From a bacterium (GTDB lineage: Bacteria; Zixibacteria; MSB-5A5; GN15; FEB-12), in the NCBI GenBank assembly GCA_030619425.1, contig JAUXBJ010000194.1, forward strand, positions 1 through 5,093: a DNA stretch of 5,093 bases, given 5' to 3'. Of the stretch, positions 1 through 4,197 are shown piece after piece. The notes beneath the pieces were generated by a model. The model was given only the letters and a program-made list of their open reading frames with translations, made no database searches and had not been told where the DNA came from. Each line of letters starts with the position of its first letter. The stretch's first letter is position 1. The translations under genes were made by a program, and so were the position numbers.

Positions 1-228
1 ATTCTGTTCAACGATCCGTTTGTGGCCGAGATCGACTGGAACAAGACCAAACACAAATCGCGCAAACTGACTGCTGAGCTCCTGAAGAAGGCCGACTTGA
101 CGGTGATCCTGACCCACCACAGCCAGTATGACTACCAGTTCATAGTCGACCATAGCAAGGCGATCTTCGACACCCGCCACGCCACCAAGGGAATCACGCG
201 CAACCGTAACCGGATCGAACTCTTGTAG
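1..228 (+). CDS. Nucleotide-sugar dehydrogenase (UDP-GlcNAc 6-dehydrogenase-like), C-terminal end, 5' truncated by window
   Basis: This is the last 75 codons of a gene that starts before the window; frame 1 is open from base 1 to a TAG at 226-228. The visible protein matches the C-terminal UDP-binding domain of the UDP-glucose/GDP-mannose dehydrogenase family: a helix with LTAELLKKAD, a strand and turn VILTHHSQYDYQFI (families usually have TDHS here), and the characteristic DTR motif in IFDTRHATKG near the end. Such enzymes use NAD+ to oxidise the C6 hydroxyl of a UDP-hexose or UDP-HexNAc to the uronic acid in the cytoplasm, feeding capsule, O-antigen or exopolysaccharide synthesis. The fragment most resembles the WbpA-type (UDP-GlcNAc/GalNAc) branch, but the catalytic cysteine and NAD-binding domain lie outside the window, so the substrate is not settled. 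A GTG at position 22 is internal to the domain and is not a start. Surface-polysaccharide genes may lie to the left. Confidence 0.87.
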   Translation: MLFNDPFVAEIDWNKTKHKSRKLTAELLKKADLTVILTHHSQYDYQFIVDHSKAIFDTRHATKGITRNRNRIELL

Positions 229-230
229 GT

Positions 231-250
231 CAGTCCGCCGCGGCGGACTG
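231..250. repeat. 20-bp perfect palindrome, TCCGCCGCGGCGGA-type repeat, copy 1
   Basis: CAGTCCGCCGCGGCGGACTG is a perfect 20-bp palindrome beginning two bases after the stop codon of the dehydrogenase. Its 15-base core TCCGCCGCGGCGGAC recurs at 1477-1491. In both places ACGCAGG follows 9-10 bases later, so the shared unit is larger than the palindrome and the two are probably copies of one dispersed element. As RNA it would fold into a strong GC hairpin at the 3' end of the dehydrogenase transcript; no T-run follows. Confidence 0.75.
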
Positions 251-277
251 TGCTCCTGACGCAGGCAAGCCTGTCTT

Positions 278-292
278 TCGCGCTTCGCGCGC
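278..292 (+). repeat. TCGCGCTTCGCGCGC short dispersed hairpin, copy 1
   Basis: This 15-base unit contains CGCGC-TTC-GCGCG (279-291), a five-pair stem with a three-base loop. Exactly the same 15 bases occur at 2567-2581 and 4179-4193, all in the same orientation on the + strand and all in spacers within about 50 bases of a stop codon. It is probably a member of a genome-wide palindromic repeat family; its function is unknown. Confidence 0.75.
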
Positions 293-318
293 CCGGAGCC
301 GAGGCCCCAGATACGTAG

Positions 319-341
319 GGCAGGATCCCTGTGATCCTGCC
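319..341. repeat. Perfect 9-bp inverted repeat hairpin
   Basis: GGCAGGATC (319-327) and GATCCTGCC (333-341) are exact reverse complements around a five-base loop CCTGT, giving a strong nine-pair hairpin. No T-run follows on either strand, so it is not a canonical terminator. It sits inside the cluster of palindromic units and is probably one of its modules. Confidence 0.7.
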
Positions 342-352
342 ACAGATATGTC

Positions 353-374
353 ATGCTGAGCGGGGTCGAAGCAT
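353..374. repeat. CTGAGCGGRGTCGAAG interspersed repeat, copy 1
   Basis: The core CTGAGCGGGGTCGAAG (356-371) is flanked by ATGCT (353-357) and AGCAT (370-374), which pair as a five-base stem. The same core with one change (CTGAGCGGAGTCGAAG) is at 2595-2610. From general knowledge, this motif with variable flanking arms is a widely dispersed intergenic repeat in several uncultured bacterial lineages; its role is unknown. Confidence 0.75.
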
Positions 375-378
375 AATG

Positions 379-418
379 TTCCACCGGTACCCCGCCCAAA
401 GCGGAGCGACGGGTGGAA
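379..418. repeat. Seven-bp inverted repeat TTCCACC/GGTGGAA
   Basis: TTCCACC (379-385) and GGTGGAA (412-418) are perfect reverse complements separated by 26 GC-rich bases. The unit directly follows the CTGAGCGG element and looks like another module of the same repeat mosaic. Confidence 0.5.
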
Positions 419-447
419 TTTGTTGTCCTTGGAAGAACTCACCCGAG

Positions 448-465
448 TCAGGCGCTCTCGCCTGA
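448..465. repeat. Seven-bp hairpin TCAGGCG/CGCCTGA
   Basis: TCAGGCG (448-454) and CGCCTGA (459-465) pair perfectly around a four-base loop CTCT. It lies about 110 bases beyond the stop of the DUF805 gene on the minus strand. There is no T-run, so a terminator role is only possible. Confidence 0.45.
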
Positions 466-578
466 GAGCCTATGGGTTACATGGCAAAGTTCGAGTACGC
501 AGTCGATGCAAAGAAACGAAAGGCCTCCCGAGAAACATGCTTACACAACCATTGACATGGACTCACGGTTAGCTGAAT

Positions 579-1289
579 TCAGGGAGCGACTTCTTCGCCC
601 GCTTTCTCTATTGAAGGCAGAGGATCATTACCATACTGATTCGGGCCTATTGTACCTTGAAGAAATCCAAGCTCAACCAATGCCCAGATAATACCAATTA
701 TGGGAATGAAGTTGATTAGTACCATCCATCCCGATTTATCCCTGTCATGCCATCGTTTTACCTGCATAGCAAGACCGATCCATATGGCTGGGATCAAATA
801 CAAGAAATAGAGGACGAGCCCCGCTTCTTCACCACTGCTACTGGAGATTGCACCAATCAGGAGTCCGACGATGAAACTCGCGGCCAACATACTGAGCCAT
901 ATTGCCCAGAATGTCCCACGACCAATACGTCCAGTGAACGAGAAGAGAATTTGGGTCAGCGACATTTTTCCAGAATCACCTTGCATGGTCTTCTCCTTTT
1001 GAATACTTGTTAGACCTGAAATTTGGATAATTCCCGCAACAAACAACCCCGCAAATATGATATACGCAAAGAAATTAATATGGCCAAGAAGTTCATAAAT
1101 CCCATCATATTTTGAATGCAAATCAAAGATGTTCGCAAATCGCCACATTAGAGATGTAGTAAGAAGAACTCCGAACCCAGTAGCGAAGAATTTACCCCCA
1201 TGGTTCCGAATTCGTACTAGACAGAAGATTAGCAGGAACGAGTCAACAGCCGGGTAAATCCAACTCTGGATTTCTCTCACTATTTCCAT
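579..1289 (-). CDS. DUF805 family inner-membrane protein with extra N-terminal membrane region
   Basis: This gene encodes 236 residues, ending at TGA (581-579). The start ATG at 1289-1287 is preceded by GAGGGAGAG (1303-1295) five bases upstream, a convincing ribosome site. The C-terminal half is a DUF805 domain: FTGRIGRGTFWA at 117-128, a helix at about 127-148, a helix at 157-177, the signature KRWHDRDKSGW at 178-188, a helix at 189-210, and the closing motif GPNQYGNDP at 215-223. The N-terminal hundred residues hold three further hydrophobic segments (about 10-27, 33-51, 68-90) that I do not recognise as a named domain, so the protein is about twice the length of a minimal DUF805 protein and probably spans the membrane six times. 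DUF805 proteins are abundant bacterial membrane proteins of unknown biochemical role. The gene is noticeably AT-richer than its neighbours and stands alone, divergent from the radical SAM gene, which suggests later acquisition. Confidence 0.85.
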   Translation of the reverse strand: MEIVREIQSWIYPAVDSFLLIFCLVRIRNHGGKFFATGFGVLLTTSLMWRFANIFDLHSKYDGIYELLGHINFFAYIIFAGLFVAGIIQISGLTSIQKEKTMQGDSGKMSLTQILFSFTGRIGRGTFWAIWLSMLAASFIVGLLIGAISSSSGEEAGLVLYFLYLIPAIWIGLAMQVKRWHDRDKSGWMVLINFIPIIGIIWALVELGFLQGTIGPNQYGNDPLPSIEKAGEEVAP

Positions 1290-1306
1290 TGAAACTCTCC
1301 CTCGAT

Positions 1307-1345
1307 GTAGTTATCTAATAGACGGCAGCCAGCCTATTAGTCTAC
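1307..1345 (-). repeat. Hairpin in the DUF805 5' leader
   Basis: CTAATAG (1315-1321) and CTATTAG (1334-1340) pair perfectly around a 12-base loop. After a small asymmetric bulge, GTAG (1307-1310) and CTAC (1342-1345) extend the stem. It lies just upstream of the DUF805 ribosome site, where it could be an operator or an mRNA leader structure; there is no direct evidence for either. Confidence 0.4.
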
Positions 1346-1463
1346 ACAAAATCTCCGTCTGCCGGGTTCGAATCACCCTACTGTGTCGCAGTATACTACC
1401 GGTGTTCGTGTTGTCAAGTTGAATATTCTCGTTAAGGCGTTGTGGGAAAACAGTCCTAAGAAA

Positions 1464-1516
1464 TCACCGGTTCACATCCGCCGCGGCGGACCTTCGGCGA
1501 ACGCAGGAACCGGTGA
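1464..1516. repeat. 10-bp inverted repeat enclosing TCCGCCGCGGCGGA palindrome (copy 2)
   Basis: TCACCGGTTC (1464-1473) and GAACCGGTGA (1507-1516) are exact reverse complements. Inside them sits the perfect 14-bp palindrome TCCGCCGCGGCGGA (1477-1490), followed by ACGCAGG (1501-1507), shared with the copy at 231-267. The outer arms are absent from copy 1, so this is a longer or differently flanked version. The nested arrangement resembles a small non-autonomous palindromic element; no target-site duplication could be recognised by eye. Confidence 0.7.
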
Positions 1517-1531
1517 AACATACAATTGCGA

Positions 1532-1581
1532 CACAGCCTGGGATGTTCTGAGTGGGGTACCGATTGTCGCGCCAGGCTGTG
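1532..1581. repeat. 10-bp inverted repeat CACAGCCTGG/CCAGGCTGTG
   Basis: CACAGCCTGG (1532-1541) pairs exactly with CCAGGCTGTG (1572-1581) across a 30-base loop. It follows the 1464-1516 inverted repeat by 15 bases and lies about 75 bases before the radical SAM start. A competing pairing GCGAC (1528-1532) with GTCGC (1566-1570) is also possible. It is either part of the repeat mosaic or a structured leader; the sequence does not decide between them. Confidence 0.55.
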
Positions 1582-1607
1582 GCTATCCGTAAGGGTCAAT
1601 GCAGGGG

Positions 1608-1636
1608 TTGATTCCCAGGGCCAAATGGCCTATCTT
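1608..1636 (+). promoter_or_regulatory. Weak candidate promoter of the radical SAM gene
   Basis: TTGATT (1608-1613) and TATCTT (1631-1636) are separated by 17 bases and match the sigma-70 boxes at 4 of 6 positions each. The spacer contains the short palindrome GGCCA-AA-TGGCC (1619-1630), which could be an operator. The predicted transcript would begin almost at the ribosome site, leaving a very short leader, so the real promoter may lie further upstream. Confidence 0.22.
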
Positions 1637-1642
1637 GTGCCA

Positions 1643-1650
1643 GAGAGGAG
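1643..1650 (+). promoter_or_regulatory. Ribosome binding site setting the radical SAM start
   Basis: GAGAGGAG lies seven bases before ATG 1658 and is a near-ideal Shine-Dalgarno sequence. It decides the start: an in-frame opening at 1526 would add 44 residues of low-quality sequence translated from the inverted repeat and has no ribosome site. Confidence 0.85.
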
Positions 1651-1657
1651 TCAAACC

Positions 1658-2545
1658 ATGATTACGGCCGTCCATTTTCTGTTGACCTACCGATGCACCT
1701 ATGAGTGCGATCATTGCTTTCTATACTGCAGCCCGGAGTCGGAGGGGACCTTCACGCTTAGTCAGCTTCGTACCGTATTCGACGAGATCGCCAAGATCAG
1801 CACCGTCGAATCGGTGGGCTTCGAGGGAGGTGAGCCGACGCTGTATTATCCCCTCTTGCTGGAAGGGATCAAGCTTTCCCGTGGCATGGGTCTGAAGACC
1901 GGCATGGTGAGCAACGCCTACATGTCGACTTCCGTTGAGGACGCCGAACTGTGGCTGAAACCGCTCCGGGAGGTCGACCTTTCGATGTTGGAACTAAGCG
2001 ACGACCTCTTTCACAGTGACGGCAAAGAGGATAGCCCGGCCAAGCTGGCTCATACCGCCGCAAAGAACCTTAGCCTCGATGTTTCCACGATCGAGATCAA
2101 AGAACCTACCGTCAACAAGGGCTCGGGCAAGGGGGCGCCGGTGATCGGGGGCGGGGCGATGTTCAAAGGTCGGGCGGTGGAGAAACTGACCGAAGGGCTA
2201 CCCACCAGACCGTGGCAGGAGTTCACCACCTGTCCCTACGAAGAGTTGGAGCGGCCAAAGCGCGTTCATGTTGATGCCTTCGGCAACGTCTTCCCGTGCC
2301 AGGGAATCAGCCTGGGGAACATGTGGAAAACACCCCTGGCTGAGATCGATTCAAGTTACGATGCTCAGGCCCACCCGATCTGCGGACCGCTGATTCGCGG
2401 CGGCCCGGCCCAACTGGCCCGCGACTACGGTGTGGAGCTTGGCGCTGAGTACGTCGACGAGTGCCATTTCTGCTTTCTCGTCCGCAAGGCGCTGATCGAC
2501 CGCTTCCCCGAGTATTTGGGACCGCCGCAGGTCTATGGCTTGTAG
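1658..2545 (+). CDS. Radical SAM protein with C-terminal twitch/SPASM-like domain, substrate unknown
   Basis: This gene encodes 295 residues. The N-terminal half is a radical SAM core: cysteines C13, C17 and C20 form the CxxxCxxC motif that binds the SAM-cleaving [4Fe-4S] cluster, and GGEPT is at 57-61 for SAM contact. The C-terminal part has C192, then a strand-turn HVDAFGNVFPCQG ending in C214 (the G-x4-C spacing typical of SPASM/twitch), C242, and a closing C269-x2-C272. This set could bind one auxiliary [4Fe-4S] cluster but is too short for a full two-cluster SPASM. A Gly-rich loop with GKGAPVIGGG (158-166) is followed by FKGRAVEKL and a TCPYEELERP segment; I recall this C-terminal pattern from an uncharacterised bacterial and archaeal radical SAM family, without a known reaction. 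SPASM/twitch enzymes commonly modify peptides or proteins, but no precursor peptide is visible nearby. It is cytoplasmic, monocistronic here, and convergent with the tadA operon. Confidence 0.9.
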   Translation: MITAVHFLLTYRCTYECDHCFLYCSPESEGTFTLSQLRTVFDEIAKISTVESVGFEGGEPTLYYPLLLEGIKLSRGMGLKTGMVSNAYMSTSVEDAELWLKPLREVDLSMLELSDDLFHSDGKEDSPAKLAHTAAKNLSLDVSTIEIKEPTVNKGSGKGAPVIGGGAMFKGRAVEKLTEGLPTRPWQEFTTCPYEELERPKRVHVDAFGNVFPCQGISLGNMWKTPLAEIDSSYDAQAHPICGPLIRGGPAQLARDYGVELGAEYVDECHFCFLVRKALIDRFPEYLGPPQVYGL

Positions 2546-2566
2546 ATCGGCAGGTAAGCATTGTTC

Positions 2567-2581
2567 TCGCGCTTCGCGCGC
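2567..2581 (+). repeat. TCGCGCTTCGCGCGC short dispersed hairpin, copy 2
   Basis: The 15 bases are identical to those at 278-292 and 4179-4193, in the same orientation. It begins 22 bases after the radical SAM stop codon and is followed 13 bases later by a CTGAGCGG-type repeat, echoing the order of these two units in the 229-578 spacer. Confidence 0.75.
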
Positions 2582-2594
2582 AGTATCCCTCACT

Positions 2595-2610
2595 CTGAGC
2601 GGAGTCGAAG
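2595..2610. repeat. CTGAGCGGRGTCGAAG interspersed repeat, copy 2
   Basis: CTGAGCGGAGTCGAAG differs from the copy at 356-371 by one base. Its flanks differ from those of copy 1: CCCT (2587-2590) can pair with AGGG (2609-2612). That is the usual pattern for this repeat type, a conserved core with element-specific arms. It sits between the convergent radical SAM gene and tadA operon. Confidence 0.75.
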
Positions 2611-2636
2611 GGTAATGCGGAACAGAATCGACGGCC

Positions 2637-2658
2637 GGAGCGCAGGGTTCCTGCTCTA
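2637..2658 (-). terminator. Weak hairpin after the tadA operon
   Basis: GCAGG (2642-2646) pairs with CCTGC (2650-2654) around a three-base loop, and GAG/CTC extends the stem past a two-base bulge. On the minus strand it begins about a dozen bases after the last operon stop codon. No T-run follows, so intrinsic termination is doubtful. Confidence 0.2.
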
Positions 2659-2669
2659 CTTTGCCGAAT

Positions 2670-3185
2670 CTATCGCCCGAGCAGTTGTCCCTTTTCGGCC
2701 ATCTGCTTCTGGCGTGTCACCAGTTTCTGAAGCGATCCCAGGCGCGGCCTGACTACCTGGTACATTACGAATGAGAACAACACGAGCACGGCTGTTTCAC
2801 GAAAACGTCCGGTCAGCAGGAAATAGACATAACCCCACCCCGAGATACTCGCTACCAGCAGCGAGACCGGTCGCGATGCGCGCAGGAGGCCCACGGTCAT
2901 ATCCTTCTCGAACGACTCCATACTGAGAATCATGGGTTGGGCGAAGAGCTTGGATCGCCACCACCAAGCCAGCGCACCCTGAGCAACGGCTACCACCGCG
3001 AAGAGATAGAACAGAGAGTTAGCTAACTCGCCGATGCGGTTCTCAGGGAAGTAGTTGTTGGCAGCATAGTGACACATGTACAGCAGGGCCGCCGGCAGGA
3101 GAACATTGACCAATAACGCGAAGTATAGCGATTTGGCCAGAATGTGATGCAGATCGTATTCGTCGTCACCGGACATTAAATTCAT
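2670..3185 (-). CDS. Four-helix membrane protein of unknown function, paralogue of its upstream neighbour
   Basis: This gene encodes 171 residues with hydrophobic segments at about 17-38, 54-76, 104-124 and 128-145, so probably four membrane helices with both ends on the same side. The charged N-terminus (SGDDEYD) and the lysine/arginine-rich C-terminal tail (148-165) are likely cytoplasmic. The ATG at 3185 overlaps the preceding stop as ATGA and has GGAG five bases upstream, so translation is coupled to the preceding gene; the ATG at 3176 is less well placed. The second half aligns without gaps with the 151-residue neighbour: W117-G118, T125-G126 and P147-R148 have identical spacing to W106-G107, T114-G115 and P136-R137 there. 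The two are therefore probably diverged duplicates. The neighbour's membrane glutamate (E101) corresponds to A112 here. I do not recognise a named family; a membrane-bound role is all that can be said. Confidence 0.75.
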   Translation of the reverse strand: MNLMSGDDEYDLHHILAKSLYFALLVNVLLPAALLYMCHYAANNYFPENRIGELANSLFYLFAVVAVAQGALAWWWRSKLFAQPMILSMESFEKDMTVGLLRASRPVSLLVASISGWGYVYFLLTGRFRETAVLVLFSFVMYQVVRPRLGSLQKLVTRQKQMAEKGQLLGR

Positions 3186-3637
3186 AGCGTCTCCAGGCGT
3201 TCGAGTGTTCGCTTCATTTTGTCCTCACGCGGCCAGTACACAACCGACCAGATGGCGCCGATTGGGAAAAACAGCAGGGCTCGCGTAAGGTCACCGGTCA
3301 CAAACAGAATTACCAGGCCCCAGATGTAGATAGCCTCGACCACGGCGAATTTGGTTAGGAACATAACAGTGAGAAACCCCACCGGCGAGGCTTTAGTACC
3401 ATACTCGTGACGGAATTTGCCAATCTGGAATCGTTCAATCAATGGCACCACTGACGGCTGGCTCAGCGCTACCAGCAAGAGGATGTAAAACATAATGTCG
3501 TGCTCGCCACCACTCTTCGGTTCGAGCAGTACCAGGTTGGCAACCACGAGGTAGATGGCGGGCGCTACGATCAACATGAGCACTGCCATCAGTCTGATCA
3601 GCTTGAACTTCTTGACGAGACCTTCACTTGTCTCCAT
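3182..3637 (-). CDS. Four-helix membrane protein of unknown function, coupled to tadA
   Basis: This gene encodes 151 residues with a basic N-terminus and hydrophobic segments at about 14-38, 47-67, 89-113 and 118-135, then a charged tail (PREDKMKRTLERLE). The third helix carries a glutamate in AVVEAIYIWG (E101), an unusual residue inside a membrane segment. The pattern of E, a WG pair, TG, and a PR pair after helix four resembles a broadly distributed class of small uncharacterised four-helix bacterial proteins; this is recollection, not a domain assignment. The start ATG (3637-3635) shares one base with the tadA stop (TGATG). An AGAGGGGG ribosome site lies inside the end of tadA, so it is cotranscribed and coupled. 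It overlaps the next gene by four bases, and that gene appears to be its diverged duplicate. Confidence 0.78.
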   Translation of the reverse strand: METSEGLVKKFKLIRLMAVLMLIVAPAIYLVVANLVLLEPKSGGEHDIMFYILLLVALSQPSVVPLIERFQIGKFRHEYGTKASPVGFLTVMFLTKFAVVEAIYIWGLVILFVTGDLTRALLFFPIGAIWSVVYWPREDKMKRTLERLETL

Positions 3638-4113
3638 CAGTTCACCCCCTCTTTGCCGTTGCGCACCTGCTGGAAGAACAGTTTCATAAGCGCTGCCACT
3701 TCGTCCTTGCGAACACCACTAACGACCTCGATGTGATGGTTGAACTTCTTCTCTGAGGGAATGTTGATGATAGACCCGCAGGCGCCGAACTTGGGGTCGG
3801 GAGCACCATAGATGATCGTCTTGATGCGGGACAACATGGCCGCCCCGGCGCACATTGGACATGGTTCCAGAGTCGAGATCAGGGTGCACTCTTCCAGACG
3901 CCAGTCGCCGAAATGGTTGTAGGCGGCCGACAGGGCTATCATCTCGGCATGAGCGGAGGCGTCGTGAAGCTGCCGGGTCTGGTTGTGCCCGCGTCCTATC
4001 ACGCGGTCCTCAAAAACCACCACGGCGCCAACCGGGATTTCACCGGCGTCGAAAGCCAGCCCGGCCTCGCGCAGGGCAAGTTCCATGAATTGTTCCATCC
4101 GCAGTTGATCCAT
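3637..4113 (-). CDS. tadA: tRNA-specific adenosine-34 deaminase TadA
   Basis: This gene encodes 158 residues, close to the usual bacterial TadA length. It is a zinc-dependent cytidine deaminase-like enzyme that converts adenosine to inosine at the wobble position of tRNA-Arg(ACG), letting one tRNA read CGU, CGC and CGA; it acts in the cytoplasm as a homodimer. The catalytic site is intact: H55-A-E57 (zinc ligand and proton-shuttling glutamate) and P84-C85-P-M-C88 (two zinc-binding cysteines). The early GEIPVGAVVV strand and the later AGAAMLSRI helix are also typical. The ATG at 4113 is chosen because it gives the standard N-terminus, but it lacks a clear Shine-Dalgarno sequence; ATG 4098 (residue 6) is an alternative. 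It is first in an operon with two overlapping membrane-protein genes. Guanine deaminase or another CDA-fold enzyme is less likely given the length and motif context. Confidence 0.95.
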   Translation of the reverse strand: MDQLRMEQFMELALREAGLAFDAGEIPVGAVVVFEDRVIGRGHNQTRQLHDASAHAEMIALSAAYNHFGDWRLEECTLISTLEPCPMCAGAAMLSRIKTIIYGAPDPKFGACGSIINIPSEKKFNHHIEVVSGVRKDEVAALMKLFFQQVRNGKEGVN

Positions 4114-4119
4114 GGCCGG

Positions 4120-4148
4120 AATATAGCGGCGAGGTTAAAGCGGTACAA
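4120..4148 (-). promoter_or_regulatory. Candidate promoter of the tadA operon
   Basis: On the minus strand, TATATT (4125-4120, 5 of 6 matches to the -10 box) lies 17 bases after TTGTAC (4148-4143, 3 of 6 to the -35 box). The -10 box ends only six bases before ATG 4113, so the transcript would be leaderless, or translation would start at ATG 4098. This fits the absence of a ribosome site before 4113. Confidence 0.4.
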
Positions 4149-4178
4149 ATTGTTTTTGGACCGGTCAAGCCGGCTCTC

Positions 4179-4193
4179 TCGCGCTTCGCGCGC
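4179..4193 (+). repeat. TCGCGCTTCGCGCGC short dispersed hairpin, copy 3
   Basis: This is an exact copy of the units at 278-292 and 2567-2581, in the same + orientation. It lies five bases beyond the stop of the hydrolase gene on the minus strand, in the 84-base gap between that gene and tadA. It may fold at the 3' end of the hydrolase mRNA, but there is no T-run. Confidence 0.72.
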
Positions 4194-4197
4194 ACGA

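Larger units (their letters stand above)
229..578. other. Gene-free spacer filled with inverted repeats
   Basis: This 350-base spacer lies between two convergent genes. It carries no credible coding region: the short reading frames crossing it lack ribosome sites and run through palindromes or into the end of the DUF805 gene. It holds at least six consecutive palindromic or inverted-repeat units (listed separately at 231-250, 278-292, 319-341, 353-374, 379-418 and 448-465). Some of these recur elsewhere in the window. A short caggc-aa-gcctg palindrome also lies at 262-273. None has a T-run typical of an intrinsic terminator, although several could stop or stabilise the 3' ends of either convergent transcript. 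The stretch 466-578 shows nothing I recognise. Confidence 0.7.
1290..1657. other. Divergent spacer between DUF805 and radical SAM genes
   Basis: These 368 bases separate two divergently transcribed genes, so they should contain both promoters. They contain a hairpin in the DUF805 leader (1307-1345), two large inverted repeats (1464-1516 and 1532-1581), a second copy of the TCCGCCGCGGCGGAC repeat (1477-1491), and a weak candidate promoter (1608-1636) ahead of the radical SAM ribosome site. A reading frame opening at GTG 1383 and closing at 1592 has no ribosome site and runs through the palindromes, so I do not call it a gene. A T-arm-like GGGTTCGAATC near 1375-1385 does not belong to a foldable tRNA. 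Confidence 0.65.

Noticed and set aside
231..465. CRISPR array
   Set aside because: The repeats here are different palindromes at irregular spacing, not one direct repeat with uniform spacers, and no cas gene is present.
413..691. 92-codon + strand reading frame overlapping the end of the DUF805 gene
   Set aside because: It starts inside an inverted repeat, has no convincing ribosome site or recognisable protein features, and overlaps the well-supported DUF805 coding region on the other strand.
747..1013. 88-codon + strand reading frame within the DUF805 gene
   Set aside because: It is antisense to a gene with clear domain motifs and has no independent support.
1367..1392. tRNA T-arm-like sequence GGGTTCGAATC, possibly a tRNA 3' end or attachment site
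   Set aside because: The bases flanking the loop do not form a five-pair T stem, and no matching acceptor 5' strand, D arm or anticodon arm is found upstream. It is at most a decayed remnant.
1383..1592. A 69-codon + strand reading frame ahead of the radical SAM gene that could be a RiPP precursor (ends GCGYP)
   Set aside because: It opens at GTG with no Shine-Dalgarno sequence, most of its length is translated from the inverted repeats, and it has no leader-like or repetitive core composition. Position next to a radical SAM gene alone is not enough.
1526..1657. 44-residue N-terminal extension of the radical SAM protein
   Set aside because: The strong ribosome site at 1643-1650 sets the start at 1658. 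The extension is translated repeat sequence, while radical SAM cores normally begin shortly before the cysteine motif.
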